Assembly: GCA_016764955.1 (NCBI GenBank)
Contig: JAESQZ010000167.1
Location: forward strand, 1 to 16,212
DNA from: Deltaproteobacteria bacterium
GTDB lineage: Bacteria; Myxococcota; UBA727; JABDBI01
Reading direction: 5' to 3'
DNA: 16,212 bases
Of this stretch, positions 6,039-13,135 are shown in pieces. Made by a program: the position numbers and the translations under genes. The first letter of the stretch is position 1. Each line of letters starts with the position of its first letter. Below the pieces are notes generated by a model. The model was given only the letters and a program-made list of their open reading frames with translations, was not told the origin of the DNA and made no database searches.

Positions 6039-6677
6039 ATGTCCGGAATCGAATTGTCTAAAAGAGCGCAGGCTGTGTTGAGTTGGATCAAAATTCAAGA
6101 ACAGCAAGAACTACCCATACGTCAACAAAGCCTGGCTGAGATGCTTAGCTGTTCACGTCGCAGTATTTATCGAGCGCTTAAGCAGCTCAAAGAGCAGGGT
6201 TATTTGGTTGAGACAGGGAAGCGGCAGAATAGGTGTAAAGTGTATCAACTGGAGGTTGTCATGCCAGCGAAGGCTGGTATCCAGAATATGTCTGAACCTA
6301 CACTGGATTCCAGCCTTCGCTGGAATGACAAAGATGACATTATTCCGTCCGTTGAACTCCCCCACTTCGCCCAATTCTTTCTCAAACATTGCTATGAAAC
6401 GATCGATTACAATATGTATAATTTCCCAAACTGGGAAAAATTCTTGCCAGAGGCGACGTACAAACTACGGCATATTGAAAAGCAAGACAAATTTTGGCGC
6501 CTCATGTTTGATAATCTCTATCTAATTCAAGAACGTGAGACTGGCCAGCCATGTACCTGGGCGAGGCTCAATAACCCTGATTCAACGCTGTTTGGCGTGC
6601 CCTACCCCAACAAAGCGCCCTCAGAAAATATTGACCTACGCATGCGAACCGTACCTGGCTATCGGCCAAGCAGGTGA
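6039..6677 (+). CDS. Winged helix-turn-helix protein with a palindromic repeat inside its frame
   Basis: A 212-aa protein with a clear N-terminal DNA-binding domain. Residues about 8-70 hold LSKRAQAVLSWI, then SLAEMLSCSRRSIYRALKQL (helix-turn-helix) and KEQGYLVETG (wing). Residues 74-97 (VMPAKAGIQ...DSSLRWND) come exactly from the 72-bp hairpin element at 6258-6329. The remaining 115 residues (ELPHFAQFFLKHCYETIDYN...) match no family I know. The repeat sits between the domains like a linker, so the fold may survive. Start: AGGA 8 nt upstream of the ATG. It could be a phage- or plasmid-type regulator; there are no partner genes. The gene converges on tRNA-Arg, 15 bp away. Confidence 0.75.
   Translation: MSGIELSKRAQAVLSWIKIQEQQELPIRQQSLAEMLSCSRRSIYRALKQLKEQGYLVETGKRQNRCKVYQLEVVMPAKAGIQNMSEPTLDSSLRWNDKDDIIPSVELPHFAQFFLKHCYETIDYNMYNFPNWEKFLPEATYKLRHIEKQDKFWRLMFDNLYLIQERETGQPCTWARLNNPDSTLFGVPYPNKAPSENIDLRMRTVPGYRPSR
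6258..6329. repeat. REP-like paired-hairpin element, copy 1 (72 bp, inside a CDS)
   Basis: Two 27-bp arms (6258-6284, 6303-6329) in inverted orientation around an 18-bp spacer. Each arm is GTCA, an 8-nt stem, a 4-nt loop (GAAG or CTTC), the other stem strand, then CCAG. The stems are ATGCCAGC/GCTGGTAT (one G-T pair) and ATTCCAGC/GCTGGAAT. It adds 24 codons, no stop, to the winged-helix gene. The type resembles Neisseria dRS3 and the common MPAKAGIQ-coding repeats. Confidence 0.85.
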
Positions 6678-6692
6678 ACTGCACATAAAACC

Positions 6693-6769
6693 TGGCGCTC
6701 CCAACAAGATTCGAACTTGTGACCTTTGGTTTAGGAAACCAACGCTCTATCCAGCTGAGCTATGGGAGC
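6693..6769 (-). tRNA. tRNA-Arg (anticodon CCT)
   Basis: A 77-nt cloverleaf with an encoded CCA. The acceptor arms GCTCCCA/TGGGAGC pair perfectly, with discriminator G. The D arm contains AGCTCAGCTGGATAGAGC. The anticodon arm TTGGT-TTCCTAA-ACCAA gives anticodon CCT, reading AGG. The T arm is ACAAG-TTCGAAT-CTTGT. It lies only 25 bp downstream of the NlpD-like gene on the same strand, so it may be cut from that transcript. The other flank is the accessory segment, as expected of a tRNA used as an integration site, but no duplicated tRNA end was found. Confidence 0.96.
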
Positions 6770-6794
6770 CAATCTGCTTGCCCGGGATAACAAA

Positions 6795-7583
6795 TTAACG
6801 CCGGAGATACAACTCAGGATCCACAGGGGTTCGGTTGTTTCGAACTTGAAAATAAACCCGAGGCGAGTCAACGCCTCCAGAAGTACCCAAAGTTCCAACC
6901 GGTTGTGACCTCGCCACTCTTTGCCCTTTTTTGACATGAATACGATCCAAGTGAGCATAGATAGTTACTAATGGATCTTCATGTTTAATAATAACAAGAT
7001 TCCCATAACGACCATCCTCTTCGCCAATATAGATCACTTCGCCTTTTTCAGCTGCACTTACAGTCGTGCCTTGAGGAGCAGCCAATGCGATTCCCTCATA
7101 CAAGCGGTCAGGGTTTTTATTAAAAGTTTTGAACAAAACAGCATTTTCCACTGGCCAGGCAAGCTCCACTTGCTTGCCGTCGATTTCTATTGGTGAAAAA
7201 TCTCCCTGAGAACCACTTTTGACGAGTGCAAGGGGCATTTCCGATTCGGGAATATAGAGGCGTTGACCTACTTGCACTTGCCCAGAAGTTAAAATCCCAT
7301 TCGCCTCCATTAAATCAAAAGGCGAAACATGATTTTGCTCAGCAATTGACTGAACCGTTTCACTTTCTTGTACAATATGAAACTTACCAGCCCATGCCCC
7401 GGGCAAACCGCCAACATACTTCGTTGCGCAAGATAAGCCTAAAAGAAGTAAAATAATACAAAAAAACGTTAAATTGAATTGCAAGAATCGCGTTCTGTCA
7501 TACCAGCGAAGGCTGGTATCCAGTGAGTATGTTGACTTATTCTGGATGCCAGCCTTCGCTGGCATGACAACTTTATGCAGCAT
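6795..7583 (-). CDS. LysM plus degenerate M23 (NlpD/EnvC-like) envelope protein
   Basis: A 262-aa exported protein. In order: repeat-derived residues 6-29, a hydrophobic signal segment (FNLTFFCIILLLLGLSC, possible lipid Cys at 52), a LysM domain (about 68-111, FHIVQESETVQSIAEQNHVS) that would bind peptidoglycan, and an M23/LytM domain (about 140-260). The zinc ligands are gone: the usual H.GID is YEGIA (162-166) and HLHF is RVYF (242-245). A dead LytM domain is the hallmark of NlpD/EnvC proteins, which activate amidases for cell separation; that role is inferred. The ATG at 7583 overlaps pcnB and has GGAGG 9 nt upstream (7593-7597). Without the 24 repeat-coded residues the N-terminus would read MLHKVRTRFLQFNLTFF, a normal signal peptide. 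Confidence 0.9.
   Translation of the reverse strand: MLHKVVMPAKAGIQNKSTYSLDTSLRWYDRTRFLQFNLTFFCIILLLLGLSCATKYVGGLPGAWAGKFHIVQESETVQSIAEQNHVSPFDLMEANGILTSGQVQVGQRLYIPESEMPLALVKSGSQGDFSPIEIDGKQVELAWPVENAVLFKTFNKNPDRLYEGIALAAPQGTTVSAAEKGEVIYIGEEDGRYGNLVIIKHEDPLVTIYAHLDRIHVKKGQRVARSQPVGTLGTSGGVDSPRVYFQVRNNRTPVDPELYLRR
7497..7568. repeat. REP-like paired-hairpin element, copy 2 (72 bp, inside a CDS)
   Basis: The same design as copy 1: arms at 7497-7523 and 7542-7568, 18-bp spacer, stems ATACCAGC/GCTGGTAT and ATGCCAGC/GCTGGCAT, loops GAAG and CTTC. It begins 4 bp past the pcnB stop and supplies codons 6-29 of the NlpD-like gene. The reading frame (V-M-P-A-K-A-G-I-Q) is the same as in copy 1. Confidence 0.87.
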
Positions 7584-8784
7584 GTTCAGCTTCCTCCGAT
7601 TGGTTTTGTGGGCGACGTCGGCGATTTTGCGGACGCCGGCGCCGAAAGTGTGAGCGAACCTTTGGGGCTCCTCTTTTACCTTGAAGGTATTCTTTATCAG
7701 CTGACTTTGCCATTGCTTTAAGACGCGCCACTGGCTCTAAGGATTCGCCTTTCGCAAACAAGTACAAAGTGTAAAGAAGAAGCGCTTCTTTAAACCAAGA
7801 TTTTCTAACAATCGCAGACTTAAAGTTTGATATCACAGGCAATAAATTTCGAACCCTATCTTGGTCATGTCGTGCCAATCGAATCCGCTCAGCCCAATCA
7901 ACGCAAAGTTTATCAACCCAGTTGCGCTCATTCTGTTCTGATTGTTCCAAAGCCAAATAAGTAGGCAACATGATGGCAGAAAAAGCCACACTGGTTGGGA
8001 TATCAACTTCTCTAGCATGTGCTTCATCTACTGCCTTTAGCATTGAGACAAAACCCTCAGAAAGCTCTGGCATAAAGATCTCAAGAATACCTAACTCTTT
8101 ACATAATTCGTAAGCTTTCACGGCATGCCCTGACAGAAGCAGCCTCAAAAACTCCTCTTGCAATCTAGCAGGCGCACATCTCGGAATCTCTGAAACATGT
8201 GCTTTCATGCCCTCAAGCGTGTTTGACTCAATTTCAAAATCTAAGCGACCAGCAAATTTAATTGCCCGCAAAATGCGAACAGGATCTTCACGAAAGCGAA
8301 TATCAGGATCCCCAATAGTTCGAATTAGGCGTTGCTCTAAGTCTTCTCGGCCACCAACATAATCGATAACCTTACCCTCAATCGGGTCATAGAAAAGCCC
8401 GTTGATAGTCAGGTCACGACGTTTGGCATCCTGCTCAATATCGCCATAGACATTGTCCTGAGTTACCAACAGGTCTTCAGGCAAATCCTCTTGAACATCG
8501 AGGGGGTTTGCCCTAAAGGTCGCCGTTTCAATAATTTTATTACCTGGAAAGAATACATGAGCCAGTAAAAAACGCCTGCCGATCAATCTCGAATTCCTAA
8601 AAATCTTTCTGATTTCTTCTGGTTTGGCATTGGTTGCTATATCGAAATCCTTGGGTACACGACCCAACAACAGATCCCTAACACAACCGCCTGTTAAATA
8701 TGCTTCATAATCTTTCGCTCTAAGCCGCTTGATAACCCAAAGTGCGTTCAAATCGATTTGGGACAAGGGAATTTCTGGTTCCAC
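7573..8784 (-). CDS. pcnB: Poly(A) polymerase I (PcnB), class II nucleotidyltransferase
   Basis: Adds poly(A) tails to RNA 3' ends, promoting decay. The 403-aa protein shows LTGGCVRDLLLG (30-41), the metal-binding KDFDIAT (45-51, D46 and D48), RRDLTINGLFYD (122-133) and RILRAIKFAGRL (170-181). The segment LIGRRFLLAHV (67-77) fits the signature separating poly(A) polymerases from CCA-adding enzymes. The last 30 residues are basic, with RRRRPQN twice in tandem, likely for RNA binding. The GTG start is supported by AGGAG at 8792-8796, 7 nt upstream; it lies within coaX, giving a 65-bp overlap in another frame. Its stop lies inside the NlpD-like gene. Confidence 0.92.
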   Translation of the reverse strand: MEPEIPLSQIDLNALWVIKRLRAKDYEAYLTGGCVRDLLLGRVPKDFDIATNAKPEEIRKIFRNSRLIGRRFLLAHVFFPGNKIIETATFRANPLDVQEDLPEDLLVTQDNVYGDIEQDAKRRDLTINGLFYDPIEGKVIDYVGGREDLEQRLIRTIGDPDIRFREDPVRILRAIKFAGRLDFEIESNTLEGMKAHVSEIPRCAPARLQEEFLRLLLSGHAVKAYELCKELGILEIFMPELSEGFVSMLKAVDEAHAREVDIPTSVAFSAIMLPTYLALEQSEQNERNWVDKLCVDWAERIRLARHDQDRVRNLLPVISNFKSAIVRKSWFKEALLLYTLYLFAKGESLEPVARLKAMAKSADKEYLQGKRGAPKVRSHFRRRRPQNRRRRPQNQSEEAEHAA

Positions 8785-9547
8785 GTTGATACTCCTGGTA
8801 TAACAAGCACAGGCCCTCCAAAATTAAATGGGGCTCAACTTTCTCAATCTTTTTGGATGCTTGTTTCATCAAAGGTGCCAAACCACCTGTTGCAATTACT
8901 CTTGATGGGTTCTCAAGCTCACTCTGCATTTGAACGGTCAGCCCGTCAATCAAAGCCGCATAGCCTCTTACAAGACCCACCTGAATTTGTTCTTCTGTAT
9001 TTTTACCCAATACGCTAGCTGGATTAACTAAAGGCACCCGGCTCAGCTTAGAAGCGCCATTAAACAGAGCCTCTGCTGCTATCTCAAAGCCAGGGGCAAT
9101 CGCCCCTCCAAGATAAGCTCCGTCAGCACTGATTGCTTCAAGCGTCGTACCTGTACCCATATCAATCAACACCAAAGCACATCGATATTTTTGCCAGGCC
9201 ATATAGGACGTCACCAAACGATCGGCTCCTAAGGTCTCGGGTTTATCCACCAACACTGGCATATTAACTTTTAAGTCTTTAGGAACCCAAAGAGGCTTTC
9301 GACCAAAACAAGAGCTACAAAACTGTTCGAAAGTAAACTCTAGTTCAGTGACTACTGAAGCAATACAAATATCCTGGATATCAACAGCCAAGACGCCTCG
9401 GCGTTCTAATAGCCCTAAGATGAAATGTCCGAGTTCATCAGCAGTCATTTTAGACTCTGTCCTAAAACGCCAATGAGCCTTCAGCTCACTGCCTAAGTAA
9501 AGCCCAAGGACAATATTTGTATTGCCAATATCAAAAACTGCTAGCAT
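8720..9547 (-). CDS. coaX: Type III pantothenate kinase
   Basis: Phosphorylates pantothenate, the first step of coenzyme A synthesis. The 275-aa protein shows the ASKHA-fold phosphate loop FDIGNTN (5-11), PETLGADRL (103-111), with the GADR pantothenate-site motif, LIDMGTGTTLEAI (127-139) and GGAIAPG (147-153). CoaX proteins are usually about 250-260 aa; the tail after LEGLCLLY adds roughly 25 residues, most of them in the stretch overlapping pcnB. It starts 15 bp after the matrixin gene, without a strong Shine-Dalgarno. Usual partners such as birA are not in the window. Confidence 0.95.
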   Translation of the reverse strand: MLAVFDIGNTNIVLGLYLGSELKAHWRFRTESKMTADELGHFILGLLERRGVLAVDIQDICIASVVTELEFTFEQFCSSCFGRKPLWVPKDLKVNMPVLVDKPETLGADRLVTSYMAWQKYRCALVLIDMGTGTTLEAISADGAYLGGAIAPGFEIAAEALFNGASKLSRVPLVNPASVLGKNTEEQIQVGLVRGYAALIDGLTVQMQSELENPSRVIATGGLAPLMKQASKKIEKVEPHLILEGLCLLYQEYQRGTRNSLVPNRFERTLGYQAA

Positions 9548-9562
9548 ATGCTGCTGGCTGTT

Positions 9563-10837
9563 CTAGCATTTTTTCCTGCGTCTGGGAACCCGAATCAGCA
9601 GCCCTAAAAAGCCTAAAAATACGAATAGCTGTGGAATTCCCACTTGTGAGCAGCCGCCAGAACCCACTGGTGCAGCAGTCTTGGCTACGCCATTGGCGCA
9701 AACAGCATTCGTGCACTTCAACTGCTTGTCACTGTCACAGGCAATATGGGCACCACAAGTTTCACCAAACTGCTTAATTTCTATACAGGCAAAAGAGTCT
9801 ATTTTTTCTCCTGCATTATTTTTGAGTTGCCTGCAAGTTTCATTACCTGAGCAGGTACCACTACCTTGCGTACAGGCATTAAAACAATGCGATGAGCCTG
9901 AAGAAGTGATTCCTATACATTGAAGCCCTTCTTCACAACTTAGCTGACTACTACACTCCCCTTTTAGCCCTACTGTCGCTGTCGCGGCAAACTCGCACTG
10001 ACTCGTGCTAGAACTACAACGTAAAGTAGTTCCACAGTCTGCGTCCTGCGTGCAGCTAAGTGTACAGTAACCATTTGAATGACAAATATTGCTATCGCAA
10101 ACAGAATTTGTTGAGCAGGCGGCTGTAAAGGCCCCTTCAGAGCTATTCGGGTACAAAGCACGTATGCCTACCAAATCATCTTGCTGCGGATCTGTCACCA
10201 AAAAACTCGCCACAGCCGCCATCAAATCCGAACACCCCACACAATCATGGCCCAAGCCTAAAAAGTGCCCCAATTCATGCGTAACAGTCGCTTTCATTGA
10301 CTGGCAATTAGGCAGTAAAGAATTGCAATCAAGCTTCCAAGCAAAATCACCCTCTGGCGTGCCATTCATAATTAAGTCAGCATCAACAATTTCTCGAAAT
10401 TCGGTGCTTCCACTGGGGCAAAGATACGGCGGTAAAGTAACCCCCAAAACCCCATTAGGAGCCACCCCAACTAACTCTAACCATTCAGCGCTGTTATCTA
10501 CCCAAAAAATATCGTGATTAACACTGTCTGTTCCAAAACTTCGAGCAGCCTCGCCAGTATTATTGGTTATCAAGTTTACCCCAGCTGCTCCTGCCCAACT
10601 TGCAAAAGAATTATTCACCAAAGACACCCAGTCTTCAACTGTAATTCCTGAAGGCAACTGGCTCGTCCCAACCGCATAGCTAACCGACTGATTATCCCAT
10701 CGTGTGGCAGTAGTATCATCACAAATTCCACAACTATCAGTTTCGGCCACCCCATCGGCATTAATGCTATTACATAAAAATCGATAAGCTTCACTTGGAA
10801 TCGCCATTAAAATCAAGAGTACCATTATCACTTTCAT
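9563..10837 (-). CDS. Secreted matrixin-type zinc metalloprotease with MYXO-CTERM-like tail
   Basis: A 424-aa exported protein: signal peptide (1-17), a metzincin domain with HELGHFLGLGHD (187-198, three zinc His and catalytic E188) and a likely Met-turn at CSDLMAA (M206). A Cys-rich region (about 237-380) carries Dickkopf-like units (CDSNICHSNGYC, CTQDADCGTTLRC). The C-terminus is a sorting-type tail: GSGGCS (392-397), one hydrophobic helix and RRRKKC. MYXO-CTERM tails mark proteins cleaved and anchored or released at the envelope in Myxococcota. It starts as ATGA with the 176-aa gene and has AGGAG 6 nt upstream (10844-10848). Substrate unknown; the active site looks intact. Confidence 0.88.
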   Translation of the reverse strand: MKVIMVLLILMAIPSEAYRFLCNSINADGVAETDSCGICDDTTATRWDNQSVSYAVGTSQLPSGITVEDWVSLVNNSFASWAGAAGVNLITNNTGEAARSFGTDSVNHDIFWVDNSAEWLELVGVAPNGVLGVTLPPYLCPSGSTEFREIVDADLIMNGTPEGDFAWKLDCNSLLPNCQSMKATVTHELGHFLGLGHDCVGCSDLMAAVASFLVTDPQQDDLVGIRALYPNSSEGAFTAACSTNSVCDSNICHSNGYCTLSCTQDADCGTTLRCSSSTSQCEFAATATVGLKGECSSQLSCEEGLQCIGITSSGSSHCFNACTQGSGTCSGNETCRQLKNNAGEKIDSFACIEIKQFGETCGAHIACDSDKQLKCTNAVCANGVAKTAAPVGSGGCSQVGIPQLFVFLGFLGLLIRVPRRRKKC

Positions 10838-11364
10838 AGAGCACTCCTAATCTTATTTTTAAAGTCTTCTAATGAGGGGTATTTTCTTGGTTTCGGAGCC
10901 TCAAAGAAGTGTATCCCAGAGAGACTTTTTCGAGCGATATCCAAATCATGAATATCTTCGACAACTTCCCCGCCGCGATGAGTTTTGATAACTTTAAATT
11001 TCCCAATACCAAGGCCATATTGCACAATTTTATCTTTATAAGGCGTTCCAAATAGAATAATATGTTCACCAGGGCTAAACACGCTGCTGCCTTGGAAGCG
11101 CATCACCCGGCCCTTATACTCACCGCCAATTTGATACAGAGTAATTTCTTCGCCGGTCTTAGCGCCCTTTAAACCATCTTTTACCAGAAGTTTACTGAGC
11201 GTAATAATGCGGCCTTTTTCATCCTCAAATACGTCCTGGCTAAGAACTTCAGCTTCCAACACCACGCCACTTCGCTTGGTCATGGTTTTTAAGCTATGAA
11301 TCACAGCAACAGTTGAAAAAGCAGAATTGCAGAATAAAAACAATATTAATATATTCAATTTCAT
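10834..11364 (-). CDS. Exported 176-aa protein paired with the matrixin protease
   Basis: Not assigned to a named family. The N-terminus MKLNILILFLFCNSAFS is a signal peptide. The mature part is beta-rich: VVLEAEVLSQDVFEDEKGR, then TLSKLLVKDGLKG, ITLYQIGGEYKGRVMRFQGS and FSPGEHIILFGTPYKD. This resembles the small secreted beta-domain proteins found next to matrixin-like genes in Myxococcota, an association recalled and not checked. It is translationally coupled to the protease (ATGA at 10834-10837), so it may help fold, inhibit or partner it. An inverted repeat and a three-codon frame directly precede the start. Confidence 0.75.
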   Translation of the reverse strand: MKLNILILFLFCNSAFSTVAVIHSLKTMTKRSGVVLEAEVLSQDVFEDEKGRIITLSKLLVKDGLKGAKTGEEITLYQIGGEYKGRVMRFQGSSVFSPGEHIILFGTPYKDKIVQYGLGIGKFKVIKTHRGGEVVEDIHDLDIARKSLSGIHFFEAPKPRKYPSLEDFKNKIRSAL

Positions 11365-11390
11365 ATTAACATCTTATCCTCGATGTTAAT
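11361..11390 (-). promoter_or_regulatory. Leader hairpin and three-codon mini-ORF before the 176-aa gene
   Basis: On the minus strand ATTAACAT and ATGTTAAT (11390-11383 and 11372-11365) form a perfect 8-bp inverted repeat around a 10-nt loop that contains GAGGA. The well-spaced ATG for that GAGG is at 11372 and reads ATG TTA ATA TGA. Its stop overlaps the ATG (11364) of the 176-aa gene, so translation could pass by reinitiation, or the hairpin could mask the ribosome site. Confidence 0.4.
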
Positions 11391-11437
11391 GCGATTTCAA
11401 TTTATCGCTATTTTATTTTTATGCTACAGCTAACTTT

Positions 11438-11812
11438 TTACTTTAAAACACGGAGCCAATCCGGGAAAATATCTATTATATCTTCCACAATATCTCTTGG
11501 CAGAGTGGTGTGAGCCAAACCACTGTTAGACATATAAGCTGTCAAACCTGCATCGCCTGCTTGAATCTTCTTTAATGTTTCACTGCTAACTCGAAGCCAA
11601 CTCACACTTTTATCTGGCTTTTCAAAGAAAAACTTCTCTTCAGCAAATTCCCGATCAAGGCGATTTTTATCAACCCAGCGCCGAATAATTCCATACTGCT
11701 CAGCTTTAGAAAGGCCCTTAAGCTTATTTTCAGGTCTCTTTTTGGAGGCACGCTCAACTTGTTTTTCACTTACCAGGCCTGCCTGCAACAGTTGAGCCTT
11801 CAGGTCAAGCAT
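11438..11812 (-). CDS. DUF2058-family protein (YaiL-like)
   Basis: A 124-aa soluble, charged protein. The N-terminus MLDLKAQLLQAGLVSEKQVERASKK is the DUF2058 signature (LRDQLLKAGLV.EKK.K). The C-terminal half, LTAYMSNSGLAHTTLPRDIV, followed by a Trp-Leu-rich end, also fits. Family members are about 125-180 aa; this one is short because the linker of the longer forms is missing. Function is unknown, with nucleic-acid association sometimes suggested. It overlaps the serS 3' end by 13 bp and is therefore co-translated with it. Confidence 0.72.
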   Translation of the reverse strand: MLDLKAQLLQAGLVSEKQVERASKKRPENKLKGLSKAEQYGIIRRWVDKNRLDREFAEEKFFFEKPDKSVSWLRVSSETLKKIQAGDAGLTAYMSNSGLAHTTLPRDIVEDIIDIFPDWLRVLK

Positions 11813-13068
11813 TCCAAGCCTCCCATATAGGGTCTTAAGATTTCAGGTACTTTGACAGTGCCATCTGCTTGCTGGTGATTTTCCAAAATTGCCACCAAAG
11901 TACGACCCAAAGCCAAACCCGAGCCATTAAGTGTGCAAACTGGCTGAACACGCCCTTCTGAATTGCGATATCGAGTTTTGGCTCTCCGCGCTTGAAAAGT
12001 CCCACATACGCTACAAGAGCTTATCTCCCGATAAGTATTCTGACTTGGAAGCCAGACCTCTAAATCATAGGTTTTTTGAGCAGAAAACCCCAAATCACCC
12101 GTACACAAATTGACCACCCGATGCGGCAATTCGAGCGATTCTAGAAGATAGCTGGCACGCTCAAGCATCGAGTTTAGCTCCTGCTCTGCTTGCTCCGCCG
12201 TGCAAAAGCGTACCATTTCGACTTTTTCAAACTGATGAAGTCGAATCAGACCGCGGGTATCTTTACCTGCTGCTCCTGCCTCAGAACGAAAGCAGGGCGT
12301 GTAAGCGCAATATCTAAGCGGCAACTGAGACTTATCCAAGATCTCATCTGCATGATAATTCGTAAGCGGGACTTCTGCGGTTGGAATGAGATAAAGTGAC
12401 TCAGCACCTTGCAGTGGCACTTCAAACACATCTTCTTCGAGATTTGGGAATTGCCCAGTACCCTGCATCGCTTGTGCTCTCACCAAGTATGGTGGGGTTA
12501 ACTCAGTATCTCCTAAGTTTGTGTGATACTCACAAAAATACTGAATCAGAGCCCTATTTAACCGACTCAAGCTGCCTTTTAAAAAAGCAAACCTTGAGCC
12601 CGAAATTTTAGCCGCTCGCCCAATATCAATTATCCCCAATCGCTCACCAAGTTCCACATGATCCAGCGGCTTAAAATCGAAAGACTTTGGCTCTCCAACT
12701 CGGCGCACCTCAACGTTATCTTCCTCTGAAGTACCTAACGGAACGTCATCTTGTGGCAAATTTGGAACACTCAAGGCAATAGACTCAAGTCGCTCTTCAA
12801 CCATGCGCAGATTGGCCTCCCGCTCTTTTACCCGCTGCCCTAACTCTTTAAGAGCTTGGCGCTTTTGATCGATTTCTTCTTTGGAGGCTTTCCCTAAAGA
12901 CTTGCTAGCTTCGTTACGCTCTGATTGAAGCTTCTGAGACGAAGCTATAAGCGCCTTGCGCTCTTGAATTAGCTCAAGTAGCTTATCAAGATTCTCTACA
13001 GAACCACGTTTTTCAAGTGCCTTTTTGAAATTCTCAGGCTCTCTCTCAAAAGCTTTTAGGTCAATCAT
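11800..13068 (-). CDS. serS: Seryl-tRNA synthetase
   Basis: Charges tRNA-Ser with serine. The N-terminal long antiparallel coiled coil (about 25-100, rich in K, E and R) holds the tRNA-Ser variable arm. The class II catalytic core follows: FRSEAGAAGKDTRGLIRLHQF (motif 2, split here as FRSEAG and TRGLIRLHQF) and GSGLALGRTLVAILEN (motif 3). The C-terminus is PEILRPYMGG. A TTG at 13074 would add two residues, but the ATG at 13068 gives MIDLKAFEREPENF, as in other SerS proteins, and 422 aa. Its promoter must lie in the 67-bp gap shared with clpS. Confidence 0.97.
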   Translation of the reverse strand: MIDLKAFEREPENFKKALEKRGSVENLDKLLELIQERKALIASSQKLQSERNEASKSLGKASKEEIDQKRQALKELGQRVKEREANLRMVEERLESIALSVPNLPQDDVPLGTSEEDNVEVRRVGEPKSFDFKPLDHVELGERLGIIDIGRAAKISGSRFAFLKGSLSRLNRALIQYFCEYHTNLGDTELTPPYLVRAQAMQGTGQFPNLEEDVFEVPLQGAESLYLIPTAEVPLTNYHADEILDKSQLPLRYCAYTPCFRSEAGAAGKDTRGLIRLHQFEKVEMVRFCTAEQAEQELNSMLERASYLLESLELPHRVVNLCTGDLGFSAQKTYDLEVWLPSQNTYREISSCSVCGTFQARRAKTRYRNSEGRVQPVCTLNGSGLALGRTLVAILENHQQADGTVKVPEILRPYMGGLECLT

Positions 13069-13100
13069 ATCCAAAAGCTATTAACATACTTGCCAGGCAG

Positions 13101-13129
13101 TTGAAGAGAGTGTTAAAGATTTAGATAAA
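13101..13129 (+). promoter_or_regulatory. Possible clpS promoter
   Basis: TTGAAG (13101-13106), 17-nt spacer, GATAAA (13124-13129). Transcription would begin at or next to the clpS ATG (13136), and no Shine-Dalgarno is seen there, so a leaderless clpS mRNA is possible. It lies in the divergent gap with serS. Confidence 0.3.
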
Positions 13130-13135
13130 TAACCC

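Noticed and set aside
6153..6389. Minus-strand frame reading VIPAKAGIQ
   Set aside because: Its only recognisable stretch is the palindromic repeat, which reads the same way on both strands; the plus-strand winged-helix gene explains the region.
3620..6692. A complete integrative element inserted at tRNA-Arg
   Set aside because: No integrase, no duplicated tRNA end and no paired attachment site were found; only the general accessory character of the stretch supports the idea.
8758..9018. 86-codon plus-strand frame across coaX/pcnB
   Set aside because: Antisense to two well-supported genes and without motifs.
10089..10517. 142-codon open frame on the plus strand
   Set aside because: It lies antisense within the matrixin gene, has low-complexity Ser/Pro/Lys-rich content and no family motif; the minus-strand gene has clear catalytic motifs.
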